DNA of 64,000 nt from Gliomastix tumulicola (Eukaryota; Ascomycota; Sordariomycetes; Hypocreales; Bionectriaceae), in NCBI GenBank assembly GCA_001599755.1, contig BCHX01000007.1:2046001-2110000 (forward strand). Direction: 5' to 3'. Made by a program: the position numbers and the translations under genes. Positions within the stretch are counted from its first letter, which is position 1; each line of letters starts with the position of its first letter. The notes beneath the pieces are model-generated. The model was not told where the DNA came from. It did not search any database and saw only the letters and a list, made by a program, of their open reading frames with translations. Positions 45,501-56,321 of the stretch are shown in pieces.

Positions 45501-45942
45501 GCCTGTAGTCAGAGGGGGGGGGGCCCTGGTTTTCCTAAGGTACCTGTAGCTGGACGGACGTGCATGCGGTTACCTACAGTCCCGTACAGTATTGATTGAC
45601 GGTTCCTAGGGTTTGGCTCTTGTCAGTGGGACCGGCCGGACGGCGTGGCCACTACTGGCAAGGGAGGAGAAAAAAAAAAGAACCAAAACGACCTGTTGGA
45701 TCGGGGGGGCGGTAAACGAGCTAGAGGGAACGAACGATGGCCGTCCGTCCACCCCCAAGCCCTATTTCCGAGGAGGGAAGAATTGGAATTGGAAGGAAGG
45801 AATCGAAGCAGACGACGAGCTCGGCAGAAGGACAAGAGAGGAGGAGCCCCGGGGTTGGGAAGGGGGTTCATGGGTTGTTGGTTGGCTCGGTGGTGTTTTG
45901 TGAATCCGTTTTGTTTCGACGGCCTTGTCGATTGGATTTCAT

Positions 45943-45958
45943 NCNCCCCCCCCCCCCC
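45943..45958. other. Ambiguous bases and C run
   Basis: Bases 45943 and 45945 are N and are followed by a long C run. This marks an uncertain assembly point. Confidence 0.95.
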
Positions 45959-46417
45959 CTTTTCGCCTCTTCCCCTTCTCTTTCCTCCTTTGCTTTGCTG
46001 ACATATGTGGTTGTTGTCATCATTGTCCTGAGCGGTGTGCTTCTAATGATATTTTATTATTTTTATTATTTTTTATTATTTATTCGTCCGGCCTGTCCTG
46101 CCTGCCTGTCCTGCCTGCCCTGCCCTGCCCTGCTTGCTCTTCTCTAATAGGAGGACCCCGTTGGTTCTGCCCTGCTCCGCGGCCAACACGACACAACGCA
46201 TGCTTCTAGAACATCCTCACCTACTTCAATGACAGACCGCTGATCCCCCCGGGGGACAAACCATAAAGGGCGAGGACCTTGATCCTAGATCGACGCCACC
46301 ATCTCATCTTCTCTCTTCTCTCGGCCCGTGCCTGTCGATATACATACGACGAACCTCGACAGGTGCTCGACCTCAACCACTTCCTCCTCTCTTCCCTTTC
46401 CCTTCCTCAACCTCCTT

Positions 46418-46419
<2 letters not shown>

Positions 46420-46451
<32 letters not shown>
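46420..46451 (+). repeat. (TC)n tract in the leader of the NRPS-PKS gene
   Basis: A TC dinucleotide run of about 32 bases ends 22 bases before the ATG at 46474. CT-rich tracts directly upstream of start sites are common in fungal promoters and leaders, so it probably lies near the transcription start. Confidence 0.7.
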
Positions 46452-46452
<1 letters not shown>

Positions 46453-46473
46453 GTTCTTCCCTTTCACACAACA

Positions 46474-49400
46474 ATGGCACTGTACAGCAATGTCATGTGC
46501 CTGCTGTCCGGGCCAGCCCTGGACGGCTCCTCACAGCACAGGTCCTCGGACCCGGTAGACCGCTCGCGGCCTGCCCGGTGCGTGTTCCCTCTGACGCGGA
46601 GTCAGGAGGGCATCTGGGTGGAATATCAGTCGAACCCGTCCAGCACGCGGTACAACCTGACGCTGGAGTGGAATCTGGAGCGGCGTAGCAGTGATGACGG
46701 GAAGCCAGCCGTCGTCGACATCATCAAAGGTTTGTATCCCAACCAATGTCATCCCATCACCGAAGGACGGGGGGGAAGGGGGAAAAGGAGAAGAAGTAGC
46801 AGGCCATTCATTGCCTAAAAGGAGAAACGCAAGAGACGGGGGGGAAGGGGAGCAAAAGATCGCATAGCTAACATCCTCCGGAAGTCATCCACAAACTCAC
46901 AAACCGCCACCCCGTGCTGCGGTCCGTGGTGGCCGTCCACGACGGCGGCAAGGCACAGATCAAGCAGCACGGGCCCGAGGTCCTCGACCCTGAGATCCGG
47001 GTCGTCTACCGGGACGCCTCTGCCGTGCCGGAGCGCGAGGTCACCAAGATGCTGCGCCGCCCGTTCGACCTGCAGAGCGAGCCGCCCGCCCGGTGGCTCG
47101 TGCTGCAGGACGCGCAGGTCTTCCGTGTCTATCTCGTCGGCCACCACATCGTCGTCGACGGGTCCTCCATGTCCCTGATCTCGCGCGAGTTCCTCGAGCT
47201 CGTCGAGGACCCTGAGAGACCGATGGCGTCACTGGCTGACTTTAGCCACATGCATATGATTGAGGTGAGCAGCAGCTCCTCTGTTGTCTGACCCCGTCCC
47301 CCCTTTTTTGGCAATCGCCGAGTCTGACCAGGCCGCTTTTTTTTTTCTGGCTCTGTAGAATGCTATGATTGGTACGGACAGCTACACAGCGGCGCGGGAT
47401 ATCGTGCTGGATCAGGTACGGGGGAAGAACAACAGCCCCTGGCCGGCACAGCATCTCGCCAAGCCTGCGTCGGGGCAGGACTACAGGAAGATCGACTCGT
47501 GGTCTGTCTTCTCCAAAGCGGTGAGTATTCTCTGCGTCATTCGAATGTGTGTGTGTGTGTGTGTGAGTGAGTAGGGGGTTTCTGACCGCAGTACAGGAGC
47601 TCGAGACATGGAGCAACGCCTACAAGACATCGTGGTTCCGCGTCGCCATCTCCCTCGTCGGTCTCCTCGTGGCCGACAAGACGCGCCCGGCGCTCGGCCT
47701 GGACGAGGTCCTCTCCGTCGCCTTTGCCGGCCGGCCCAAGGACATGACGGCCTGCGTCGGCCACTTCGCCAACAGCCTCCCCGTCAAGATCCCCATCTGG
47801 AAGGCCCTCGGCGCTGACGGCTCCTCCAGGAGCTTCCGGTCCCTCGTGTCCGCCGTCAGCAAGAACATGAGCGCCGTCAAGAAGGCCGAGATGATCGCGC
47901 CGATCGAGGTCTCGCGGGCGTGCCGGGCCATGGACATCGACTACCAGCCGCCGCGTGTTGCTGTGACGTACTCGCCGAAGCTGGCCAGGACGGAGTGCCG
48001 GCTGTTCCCCGTTGAGGGCTCGTGGGATCTCTTCTTCTGCTTCCTCGAGTACGAGGAGGACGTGAAGCTTGGTGTAGGTGCCCCTTGTTGCTGTGATGAT
48101 TGATTCTGTTCTGACTTGTGTGTGTGTGTGTCTTTTCTAGGTCATCTACGATCCCCAAGTGTTCTCCGACAAGACCATCAGCAACATGAAGACGCAGTTC
48201 GACAGCTTTATCCAGCTTACAAAGACAGACCAGCCCATGCTCGACGACATGCTCAGCTGGCTCCCTCGACATCCCTCCCTCCCATCACCCTCGACAACGG
48301 CCGTGCCGACGACGACGAACCCGAACCGCCATATCCACCACTTCTTCGACGCGCACGCCCTCTCGAGCCCTTCCAGCATGGCCATCCAGTCCCACGAGCT
48401 GGGCATCTCCATCACATACGGCGAGCTGTACGCATCGTCGGAGAGGAAGGCCCAGAGTCAGTACACCCGCTCTTTGTATTTATATGAATGTAATAGCTCA
48501 CAGAGTACAGGTCTCCGAAGCAGGGGCATCGGCCGCGAAAACAAGGTCGTCCTGCACCTCCGCCGCGGCTACACCGTCTTCGAATGGATCCTCGCCGTCC
48601 TCAAGGCCGGCGCCGCCTTCATCTACCTCGACCCGGACTTTGCCGAGGAGCAGAAGCGCAAGGTCCTCGCCAACTCGGAGCCCGACCTCATCATCGACGA
48701 GCTGCAGGCCGAAGAGCTCCTCACGACGCAAGCAACGACAGCCGGAACCGGAACCGGAACCGACGACGGCAACGACAACGACAACCTCGCAGCGACGAAA
48801 TACGGCACCGCCGACGCAGACCTCGCCTACCTCATCTACACCTCCGGCTCGACGGGCGAGCCCAAAGGCGTCATGATCGAGCACGGCAGCATCGCGCACT
48901 TTGTCCGGGCGACGACGGACGTCTTCCAGGTCGGCTTCGGCGCGCGCGTGCTGCAGTTCGCGCCGCTGTCCTTCGACGCGTCCATCATGGAGTGGACGGC
49001 CGCGCTGTGCTCGGGCGCGACGCTGTGCCTCGCCGAGCACCCGAAGCAGCTCGTCGGGGAGTACCTGGCCGACGTGCTGGAGCAGAACGAGGTCACGTGG
49101 CTGCAGACGACGCCGACGGCGCTGGGCACGCTGCCGCTCAACAGGGACTACGCGAAGCTGAGGCAGGTCGTGGCCGGCGGGGAGGCGCCGAGCCGGGATG
49201 TGCTGCAGCGGTGGCACGCGAGGGTTGATCTGGTGAACGCGTACGGGCCGACGGAGGCGGCCATTGGCGTGTCGTTCAACCCGATGGCCAGGGGAGACAA
49301 GATGGCAGACGTCATCTCGGCTGGGAGGCCGACGCCGACGACGAGCATCTACATCTGCGCGCAGGGATTCGGCCCCGCGCTGCAGCCGGGCTTCCAGGGC

Positions 49401-52400
49401 GAGATCTGCCTGGCTGGTCCGCAGCTGGCACGCGGCTACTGCCAGCAGCCGGAGCTCACTGCGAAGAGCTTCGCCACGCACGCCAACGGGACGCGCATGT
49501 ACCGGACTGGCGACAAGGGGATGCTCCTCGAGGACGGGTCGGTGGTGGTCCAGGGCCGCATGGACAGGGAGCTGAAGATCCGGGGCCAGCGCATCGCCCC
49601 CGAGGAGGTTGAGAAGGCCATCGCCAACGCCGACGTGGGCGTGCTCGAGGCCTCTGTTCAGGGATCGGCCGATGGCATGGAGCTCGTGGCTGTTGTCGCG
49701 CCGGACACCATCAGCACGCGCAGCCTCGCCGCCGGGCTCCGACGGCTTCTCCCCGCCTATAAAGTGCCGACCAAGATGTTCCTCCGCCGCAGCCTCCCCA
49801 AGAACACGAGCGGCAAGATCGACCACAAGGCCGTCAAGCAGTCCCTCTACGACGACAAGGGCAACGAGGTCGACGACTCGGCCGGCCTGTCGAGCAGCAG
49901 CGGCGACGACGACGAGAAGGCCGTCATGCTGCCCCGGGTCGCCACGGGGCAGAACGAGGACCTCGTGCAGCAGATCTGGCAGGCTCTGCTGGGGACCTCG
50001 GAGAAGCTGCCCACCGACGTCAACTTCTTCGACATTGGCGGGCACAGCCTGCTGGTGCCCAAGCTGTACCAGCGGCTCAAGGATGCCTTCCCCGGCACGG
50101 CGGTGCGACTGGTCGACCTCTTCCACCAGTCTACCATCAAGCAGCAGGCCGTGCTCTTCGGCGGGAACGGGAACGTGAACGCCAGACCTCCTGCTGTGTC
50201 GCCTGCGTCTTCGAGGAGGAAGGTCAAGACGCGAAGCATGAAGTCGTCGTCGTCGCCGTCGCCTGCGCCGTCGCCGTCGCCTACGGCTACCGCTTCCCTC
50301 AGCAAGACGTCGTCCTCCCGCTCGTCTCTCGCCTCCATGTCCATGGCCGAGCCCGAGACGCCGGCCACGTCCATCGCCTTCCTCGACGACAGGCCGGAAG
50401 TGGCCGTCGTCGGTGTTGCCGGACGGTTCCCGCAGGCCAAGAGCGCGGATGAGTTCTACCGTCGCCTCCTGGACGAGAAGTACCTGGGCATCGTGCCGTC
50501 CAAGTTCAAGAAGGAGGCGCTCCCGGGCAACGTCTGGGTGCCCAAGGCGGGCATGCTGGACGACGTCGAGGACTTTGACCACGCCTTCTGGCATCTGTCC
50601 GAGGAGGAGGCCACCGACATGGACCCCCAGCAGCGGCTGTTCCTCGAGGTGGCCTACGAGGCGCTCACGGACGCGGGCGTTGACCTGTCGAGTCTCAACG
50701 GCGGCCGTACGGGCATCTTTGTCGGCTCGGCCAACGGCAGCTACCACCAGCACACCGAGTCGGTGGTGTCGGATCCCTTCCTCCGGGAGCACAGGGCCAG
50801 CATCGCGCCGTCCATCTCGGCCCGGACGGCGTATCACCTCAACATCAGCGGGCCCAACGTCACGATCCAGGTCAACTGTGCCAGCAGCACCGTCGCCCTG
50901 TCCCAGGCGTGCGATGCCATCCGCCTGGGCCGCTGCGACATGGCCATCGTCGGCGGTGTCTCCCTGCAGCTGTTCGAGGGCGGCTACGTGACGCAGGTCG
51001 GACAGATCTTCTCCCCCCGCGGCGAGTGCAACCCCTTTGACTCGCGCGCCGACGGCACTGTCCCTGCCGATGCCGTCACGGCCGTCGTCCTGAAGCGCTA
51101 CTCGGACGCCGCCATCGACGGCACGCCCGTGTACGCCAAGATCCTCGGCACGGGCATCGGCTCGGACGGCGCGCTGGAGAAGGCCGGCTTCCAGGTGCCG
51201 TCGCCGCGGGGCCAGGCCGAGGTCATCAAGTCGGCCTGGCGGGCGGCGCGCATCACCCCGCACGAGCTGCGCTATGCCGAGATGCACGGCAGCGGCACGC
51301 CCGTGGGCGACGCGCTCGAGCTCGAGGGCATCAGCCTCGCCGTCCGCGAGCTCGGCGGCTCCGGCTCGCCCTTTGTCGTCGGCTCCGTCAAGGGCAACGT
51401 CGGCAACACGCAGCACGCCTCGGGGCTCGTCTCCCTCATCAAGCTCTGCAAGTCCATGCAGCACGGCGTCGTGCCCGCCACGCGCGGCCTCGAGCAGCCC
51501 AACGACATGATCAACCAGAACCTCCCGCTGACCCTCGCCGTCAAGGACACGCCCGTCCGCCGCGGCCACGTCCTGACCGTCTGTGCCAGCGGCTGGGGCG
51601 GCGTCAACACGCACACGCTGCTGGGCTTCCCGGACGAGCGTCTGCAGAAGCGGGCGACGATCCATATCCCGCCGTCGACGTTTACGCGACGACTGCTCGC
51701 GGCGCCGCGTCTGGATCCTGCTACCGTTGCTCAGCGGGCCGCTGCTGCTGCCGCTGCTGCTACTGCCGAGACCAAGCCGGACGAGCTGCTGCTGAAGACG
51801 CCGCGGGCGAGGAATGGTGACTCTGTGAGGCCGCGGCTGGGCGAGGTGGTAGACCCGGCTGCTGCTGTGTTTGCCCGCCATGCCGCTGAGATTCTCGGCT
51901 GTGACGTCGGCTTGGACACGGACCTGAAGACGGTTGGTCTGGAGAGCAAGGCTTATGTGGCCCTGGTCAAGGCTGCCGTCCGGGAACTGACCGGTCCTTC
52001 CATTGGGTAAGTGAACCAACCAACCAACCAACCACATATATCTATCTATCACAACACAGCGGCTAACAGCTTCTTCCCACAGCGTCACAGGCCTCCTCCT
52101 CCCCGTCTGCAGCCCGGCCGCCCTCGCCGCGCTGTACAGGGAACAGGCTCCCCCAGCGCAGCCCCAGCCACCACACACTATTACTACCAACGTGCTGAGA
52201 CGCGGCCCCGGCGCCGCCTCGGTCGTCATCCTCCCAGGCTCCGAGGGGAGTCTGGCGGGAGCCGCCGCCCTCATCGGCGAGCTGCCCCAGGATGCCACCA
52301 TCATGACGGTAGAACATCCCGGCCTGGACCCGGACCACACGCTCGCCGAGCGGTACGTGGACGCGGTGCAGGCCAACCTCGTCCCGGGCCGCAAGCTCAT

Positions 52401-52779
52401 CGTCGTGGGCATCTCGCTCGGCGGCCGCTTCGCCCCGGAGATGGCGGCCATGCTCGGCCGCCTCGACGCCTGGGCGCACACGGACATGGACGTCTACATG
52501 CTCGACAGCCCGGCGTCCTCGTCCTCGCCCTCGCCCTCCTTCTCCTCGTCCTCGTTCTCCCCGGGCAGCGAGTACGCCGTCCGCCACCACCCGCGTCTCG
52601 CCTTCAGCTACGTGGGCGCCAAGCGCGGCGGCCTCGGCAGCGAGGAGGACAACGTCGCGCAGTGGAAGGCGACGTTTGCCGAGGGCAAGATGTACGAGGT
52701 CGACTGCAGCCACGCCGATCTCTGGGGCGAGGCCGCGTCCAAGGAGACGGCGAGGATCATCGCCGCGGGCAGTTTCTGA
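46474..52779 (+). CDS. TAS1-like NRPS-PKS hybrid with extra carrier and thioesterase domains
   Basis: Exons 46474-46729, 46885-47264, 47359-47520, 47597-48073, 48141-48456, 48511-52006 and 52083-52779 join to 1,927 residues. Domain order: condensation (residues ~30-430, HHIVVDG at ~172); adenylation (~490-965, with YLIYTSGSTGEPKG, NAYGPTE, YRTGDKG, NTSGKIDHKAV); carrier (GGHSL, Ser1043); ketosynthase (~1160-1565, Cys1320 in NCASSTV, His1456 in MHGSGTP, Asn1496 in KGNVGNTQHASG); a second carrier-like domain (Ser1676 in GLESKAYVAL); and a thioesterase-like end (GISLGG, Ser1807). No AT, KR or DH is seen. C-A-T-KS is the order of tenuazonic acid synthetase TAS1, which joins an amino acid to an acetoacetyl unit and closes a tetramic acid ring by the KS. 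By hand alignment to GrsA the specificity residues read roughly D-A-M-Q-V-G-A-I-G-K, suggesting a nonpolar amino acid; this is tentative. Exon 5/6 splicing is in frame either way. The product is inferred, not shown. Confidence 0.9.
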
Positions 52780-53207
52780 GAACACCATCACCCATCACCC
52801 ATCACCCATGATCAATGATTATTACTTTTTGAACGGTCGGCAAGCGTTGTGCTTTTTATATTTACTCTGGACCGTTTCTGGTCTCATGAATCGAACGAAT
52901 GGTGGGAGTGGAGGAATTAAAAGGGTGAGGGATAGAGAGATGACGATATTCTCAGTCTAGATGATTGCATGTTTAGCGAGCTCAGCATTGCTTTTCGACG
53001 TGTTTCTTTTTTTTTCTTTTTTTTGTCGTTTTCCTTTTCTTTTCTCACGGACTTCTTTTTGGACATTGATGAATTTCGGGAGCAATGCACATAGTCATGA
53101 CGAATCAAACACTGTTGTTGTTCATTGTTCATACCACTGCTTGCTTCTATCTCGAACCATAGCCGCTTGTTAATACTAAGGTGTCCTTCTTAGAAGTAGT
53201 AATTCTG
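52780..53207. other. 3' region between convergent genes
   Basis: Trailers of the NRPS-PKS gene and the minus-strand transporter fusion gene. A T/C-rich stretch lies at 53005-53045. No coding frame is seen. Confidence 0.4.
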
Positions 53208-55663
53208 TCACTCTCCAAATAGTGAAGAGGTCTCATTCTTCTTCTTCTTCTTCTTCAGCAGAGCAGTCTGCGCCTCGAGCTTCGTGAAGAAGGCCTCCCT
53301 CACGGCGTCATCCCTGTAATCCAGGCGATGGCCACACCGATACTTGAGCACGTCCTTGGCCGTGGGACTGGAGCTGCAGCAGTCGCCCCAGCAGTCGCTG
53401 AGGGGCTCGACGATGGGGATGTAAGGGTTCTCGCGCAGGCTCTGGTCGATGATGTGCGTGATGGTCGGGATGGCGACCTCGTGGAAGATCTCGTACGTCG
53501 GGTCGGCGAAGAACTCGAAGAAGAAGATGTAGTCGTCGAAGTAGCGGCGCGGGATGTAGTAGATGTCGCTCCAGCCGAGACACCACTCCTGGTCGTTGAT
53601 CTTGTAGCGGGTCGTGTTCGCCTTGACGGCGGCCTCGGCCTTCATCGTCCAGTTCTGCACGTTGGTGCCCCATCCCCACCAGCCGTGCTCGGCGACGTCC
53701 GTCATGCAGATCGACAGCGGGCCCCTGCTCTCGTCGATGATGAGCGGGAAGTGAATCTTGCCCAGGTCCGCGCTCGACCACGCCAGCGGGTCGATCCACG
53801 CGTCGAAGTGGTAGTACAGCAGGCCCGTGATGTCGGGCTGCTGCTCGAGGATGACGCGCATCGTGTACGCGACCTGCCGGTAGATGGTGCCGATGAGCGT
53901 CGCGCTGTCGTGCGTGAGGCTCGTGCGGTTCGTGCCCCAGTCGTCCTCCGCGTTGTGCCGGCTGTCGTTGGGCATCGAGATGTGCACGCTGTGGAAGAAG
54001 GGCTCGTACTTCATGAGGTACGGCACGCGCTCCGTGTGCGCCGAGTTCCACCGGATGAAGGCCAGCGTGCTGTTGAAGGGCGAGTCCACGCGCTCGACCA
54101 CGTCTTCTGACGAGAGCGCCGCCGCCGCCGCCGCCGCCGCCATGTCTGCGCTGCTCGTGTTGTCGGGGAGCCAGTCGAGATCGGGTACGCTCGTGATGGC
54201 CACGACGGCGAGGGTGAAGGCCAGCGAGAGCAGGTAGAAGGCCGGGTACATCTTCCGCAGCGACTTGAACGAGAGGGAGTGCCAGATGGGCTGTGGCTTC
54301 TTCACAGGCTCCGTGCTGCTGTCGATGCTGCTGCTGTCGTTGCTGCTGGGCTTCGTCCTGGGGTTCAGCGCGTACAGCCACGACGCGCCAAAGACGACGG
54401 TTGCGCCGGGGAGGATGAGGAGGTTGAAGGGGGAGCCGAAGAAGATGGGCGAGAGGAAGATGAGGATCGCGGTCGCGAACGCCGTGGCGAGGCATTTGAT
54501 GATGGCGTCGGCGTCTAGATCGCGTGCGTGTTAGCTATATCTCTCAATAGTCATATATAACAACACACATACATTTGTACACCGCGTTGATGGCAAGCCC
54601 GATGAACACGTTGTTCACAATGATCATGATGGCCCCGAAGCTGCCGTATCCCTCCCAGAAGGACGGCTCGTCGTCGCTGATGATCTTGACGCAGATGTGG
54701 CAGAGCAGGTTGCTGATAGCACCCGCCCCGTAGAGATATATGTTGTTGGCGTGGAGGCTCGAGTCCTCGGCTTGGAGGAGGGCCTGGTTCATGACGCCGG
54801 AGACGGCACTGAGGAAGACCTGGAACAGGAGGAGGATGTATGTCCCGAGGGGATACGTAGTACCGACCTCTGGGTCGTATTGGGTCACCATGAGGCCGCA
54901 GACCTATCGCAGTAGGCTTTATTAATGGCAGCTCGAGCAATGGACTTCAGTATGGACTGACCTGCATGACAATGGCCAGCCATTGCACTCTAGAGACCTT
55001 GACTCTCATCACGACAATCAGCACCAGGGCGGTGATGCATGTCACGCCGCTCTTTGTGAGCTGCACCGTAGCTGGATCAGCCAGTCGATAACTAACAAAG
55101 ATCTTGTTTCTTCCGTCAGCTTCGTACACATATGAGGAGATGCGATCACGACTTACCAAGTTGTTGATCAGGACATAGAACAAGGCCAGCACGCACAGCC
55201 CAAATATGACATCGATGGAGACCTCCGTCCTCACAGCATGCCAATAGCTTCTCGGCGTAGTCTTGTCCTCAATCTCCATCTCCATCTCCATCTCCTGCTC
55301 ATCTGCCTGGCTTGGAACGGCCGTGCCCCCCTCGAGGCTCTCTTCATCGACATCCGACGTCCGCGGTCGGGCTTCGATCTGATGATACTCGGCCGTGCTG
55401 GACGTCGGCTCGCGCTCCTTCCACTCGCGGTAGAACATGCCGCCGGCAAGCAGCATCTTGAGCAGTTCCGAGATTGTGACAGACGCCGAGGGTGAGAAGC
55501 CGTACTCTCCGTTCGTCTGGGCCGCCTTGAGGACGAAGCCGATGCCGACCTGGATGACGACAAGCGCGAGTGCGCTGTACGCAGCGTACCATCGCTCCTG
55601 TCCAAAGACGCTCGTGACGCTCGCCGAGAGATCCCGGAGGTGACTCTGGATGTCTATCGCCAT
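53208..55663 (-). CDS. Nucleotide-sugar transporter-like protein fused to a large unknown C-terminal domain
   Basis: Exons 55157-55663, 54962-55102, 54573-54903 and 53208-54514 (minus strand) join to 761 residues. The first ~345 residues resemble the SLC35A/UDP-sugar transporter family: VIQVGIGFVLKAA in TM1, SASVTISELLKMLLAGGMFY, FYVLINNLIFVSYRLADPATVQLTKSGVT across intron 1, LFQVFLSAVSGVMNQALLQ and IVNNVFIGLAINAVYKYADAI. Such carriers exchange nucleotide sugars for nucleoside monophosphate across the Golgi membrane. A further membrane segment (FYLLSLAFTLAVVAITSV) then leads to a ~330-residue domain with four N-glycosylation sequons and aromatic-rich blocks (LLYYHFDAWIDPLAW, EHGWWGWGTN), probably lumenal; I do not recognise it. 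An eight-Ala run lies near its start and six Lys near its end. The acceptor at 55103-55104 was chosen because it restores the conserved SYRLADP block. The start is the Met of MAIDIQSHLRDL. Confidence 0.8.
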
Positions 55664-56321
55664 GTTCGTGAAGCAGCCCGTCAAGAGCTGGTAGAAGTGG
55701 CCTAAAAGCGTGAGATGAAGCGGAAAGCATACCTCCACCATCCAGAAGAACGCGGCGGCGGTGCGGGAGTCTTCTCTCTTTCACAGAGGCCCCGTTGTCT
55801 CCCAGCTTTTTGCCGCAATTACTCCCTGGGACAAAAATTGTCGCGGGGGCGCCGTGGGACGCACCTCCATACCGGAGCGTATGCATATCGCATTCCTCGA
55901 CGCGTCCAGTGACACCCATTCTGTACTTGACGTGTCTCGAGACCCGATATTGAGACTGACACCTGATCCAGGGGTCGTCGATGCTATCATACATCGCATT
56001 TGTCACCCGCTCAGGCCCCGAGACCGTGGGAGGGAGCCCTCCAGATAGACTGCCCTTGCTGGAGAATGTCTCAGGTCTCCTTTGGCGGGAACATTCCTGA
56101 CGAACGCCCGGCAAGGCAGATTCGGCCCCCTTTTCAGCCATTGACTAGGGGGGCAAGGAAATGTATGCCCCTTGCAAGGGCAACTGGCGAGATTTAGGGG
56201 GGGAGGTTCATACTTGAAGTCGGGCACTGCCCTCGTGTAGCTCGTGTGTGACAATCTAGACCAATTTCTCCAGTTCTCCGTCGTAGCTTGTCGGTCAATT
56301 CTGAAGAGCACGAACATCATC
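55664..56321. promoter_or_regulatory. Shared divergent promoter region
   Basis: About 660 bases separate the start codons of the transporter-fusion gene (minus) and the three-domain enzyme gene (plus). No coding frame is convincing inside. Divergent sharing hints at co-expression but does not prove it. Confidence 0.5.

Larger units (their letters stand above)
39386..46473. other. Seven-kilobase region without recognisable genes
   Basis: I read both strands and found no frame with domain-like or conserved composition. The sequence is a patchwork of microsatellites and strand-biased purine/pyrimidine tracts: TAGGG-type units at 39825-39841, G20 at 40545-40564, (CTG)n at 40827-40854, (CT)n near 42512-42541, GGTGGGT units near 44043-44068, TGCA repeats near 44090-44110, GGTTGGT units near 44303-44330, and a C run with ambiguous bases at 45943-45958. 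It separates the secreted protein gene from the NRPS-PKS gene. Its last part holds the latter's promoter. Confidence 0.6.

Noticed and set aside
48498..52487. A minus-strand open frame of 1,329 codons opposite the NRPS-PKS gene
   Set aside because: It is antisense to conserved A, T, KS domains. Its Arg/Leu/Val/Glu-rich composition is the usual by-product of C-ending codons on the other strand.
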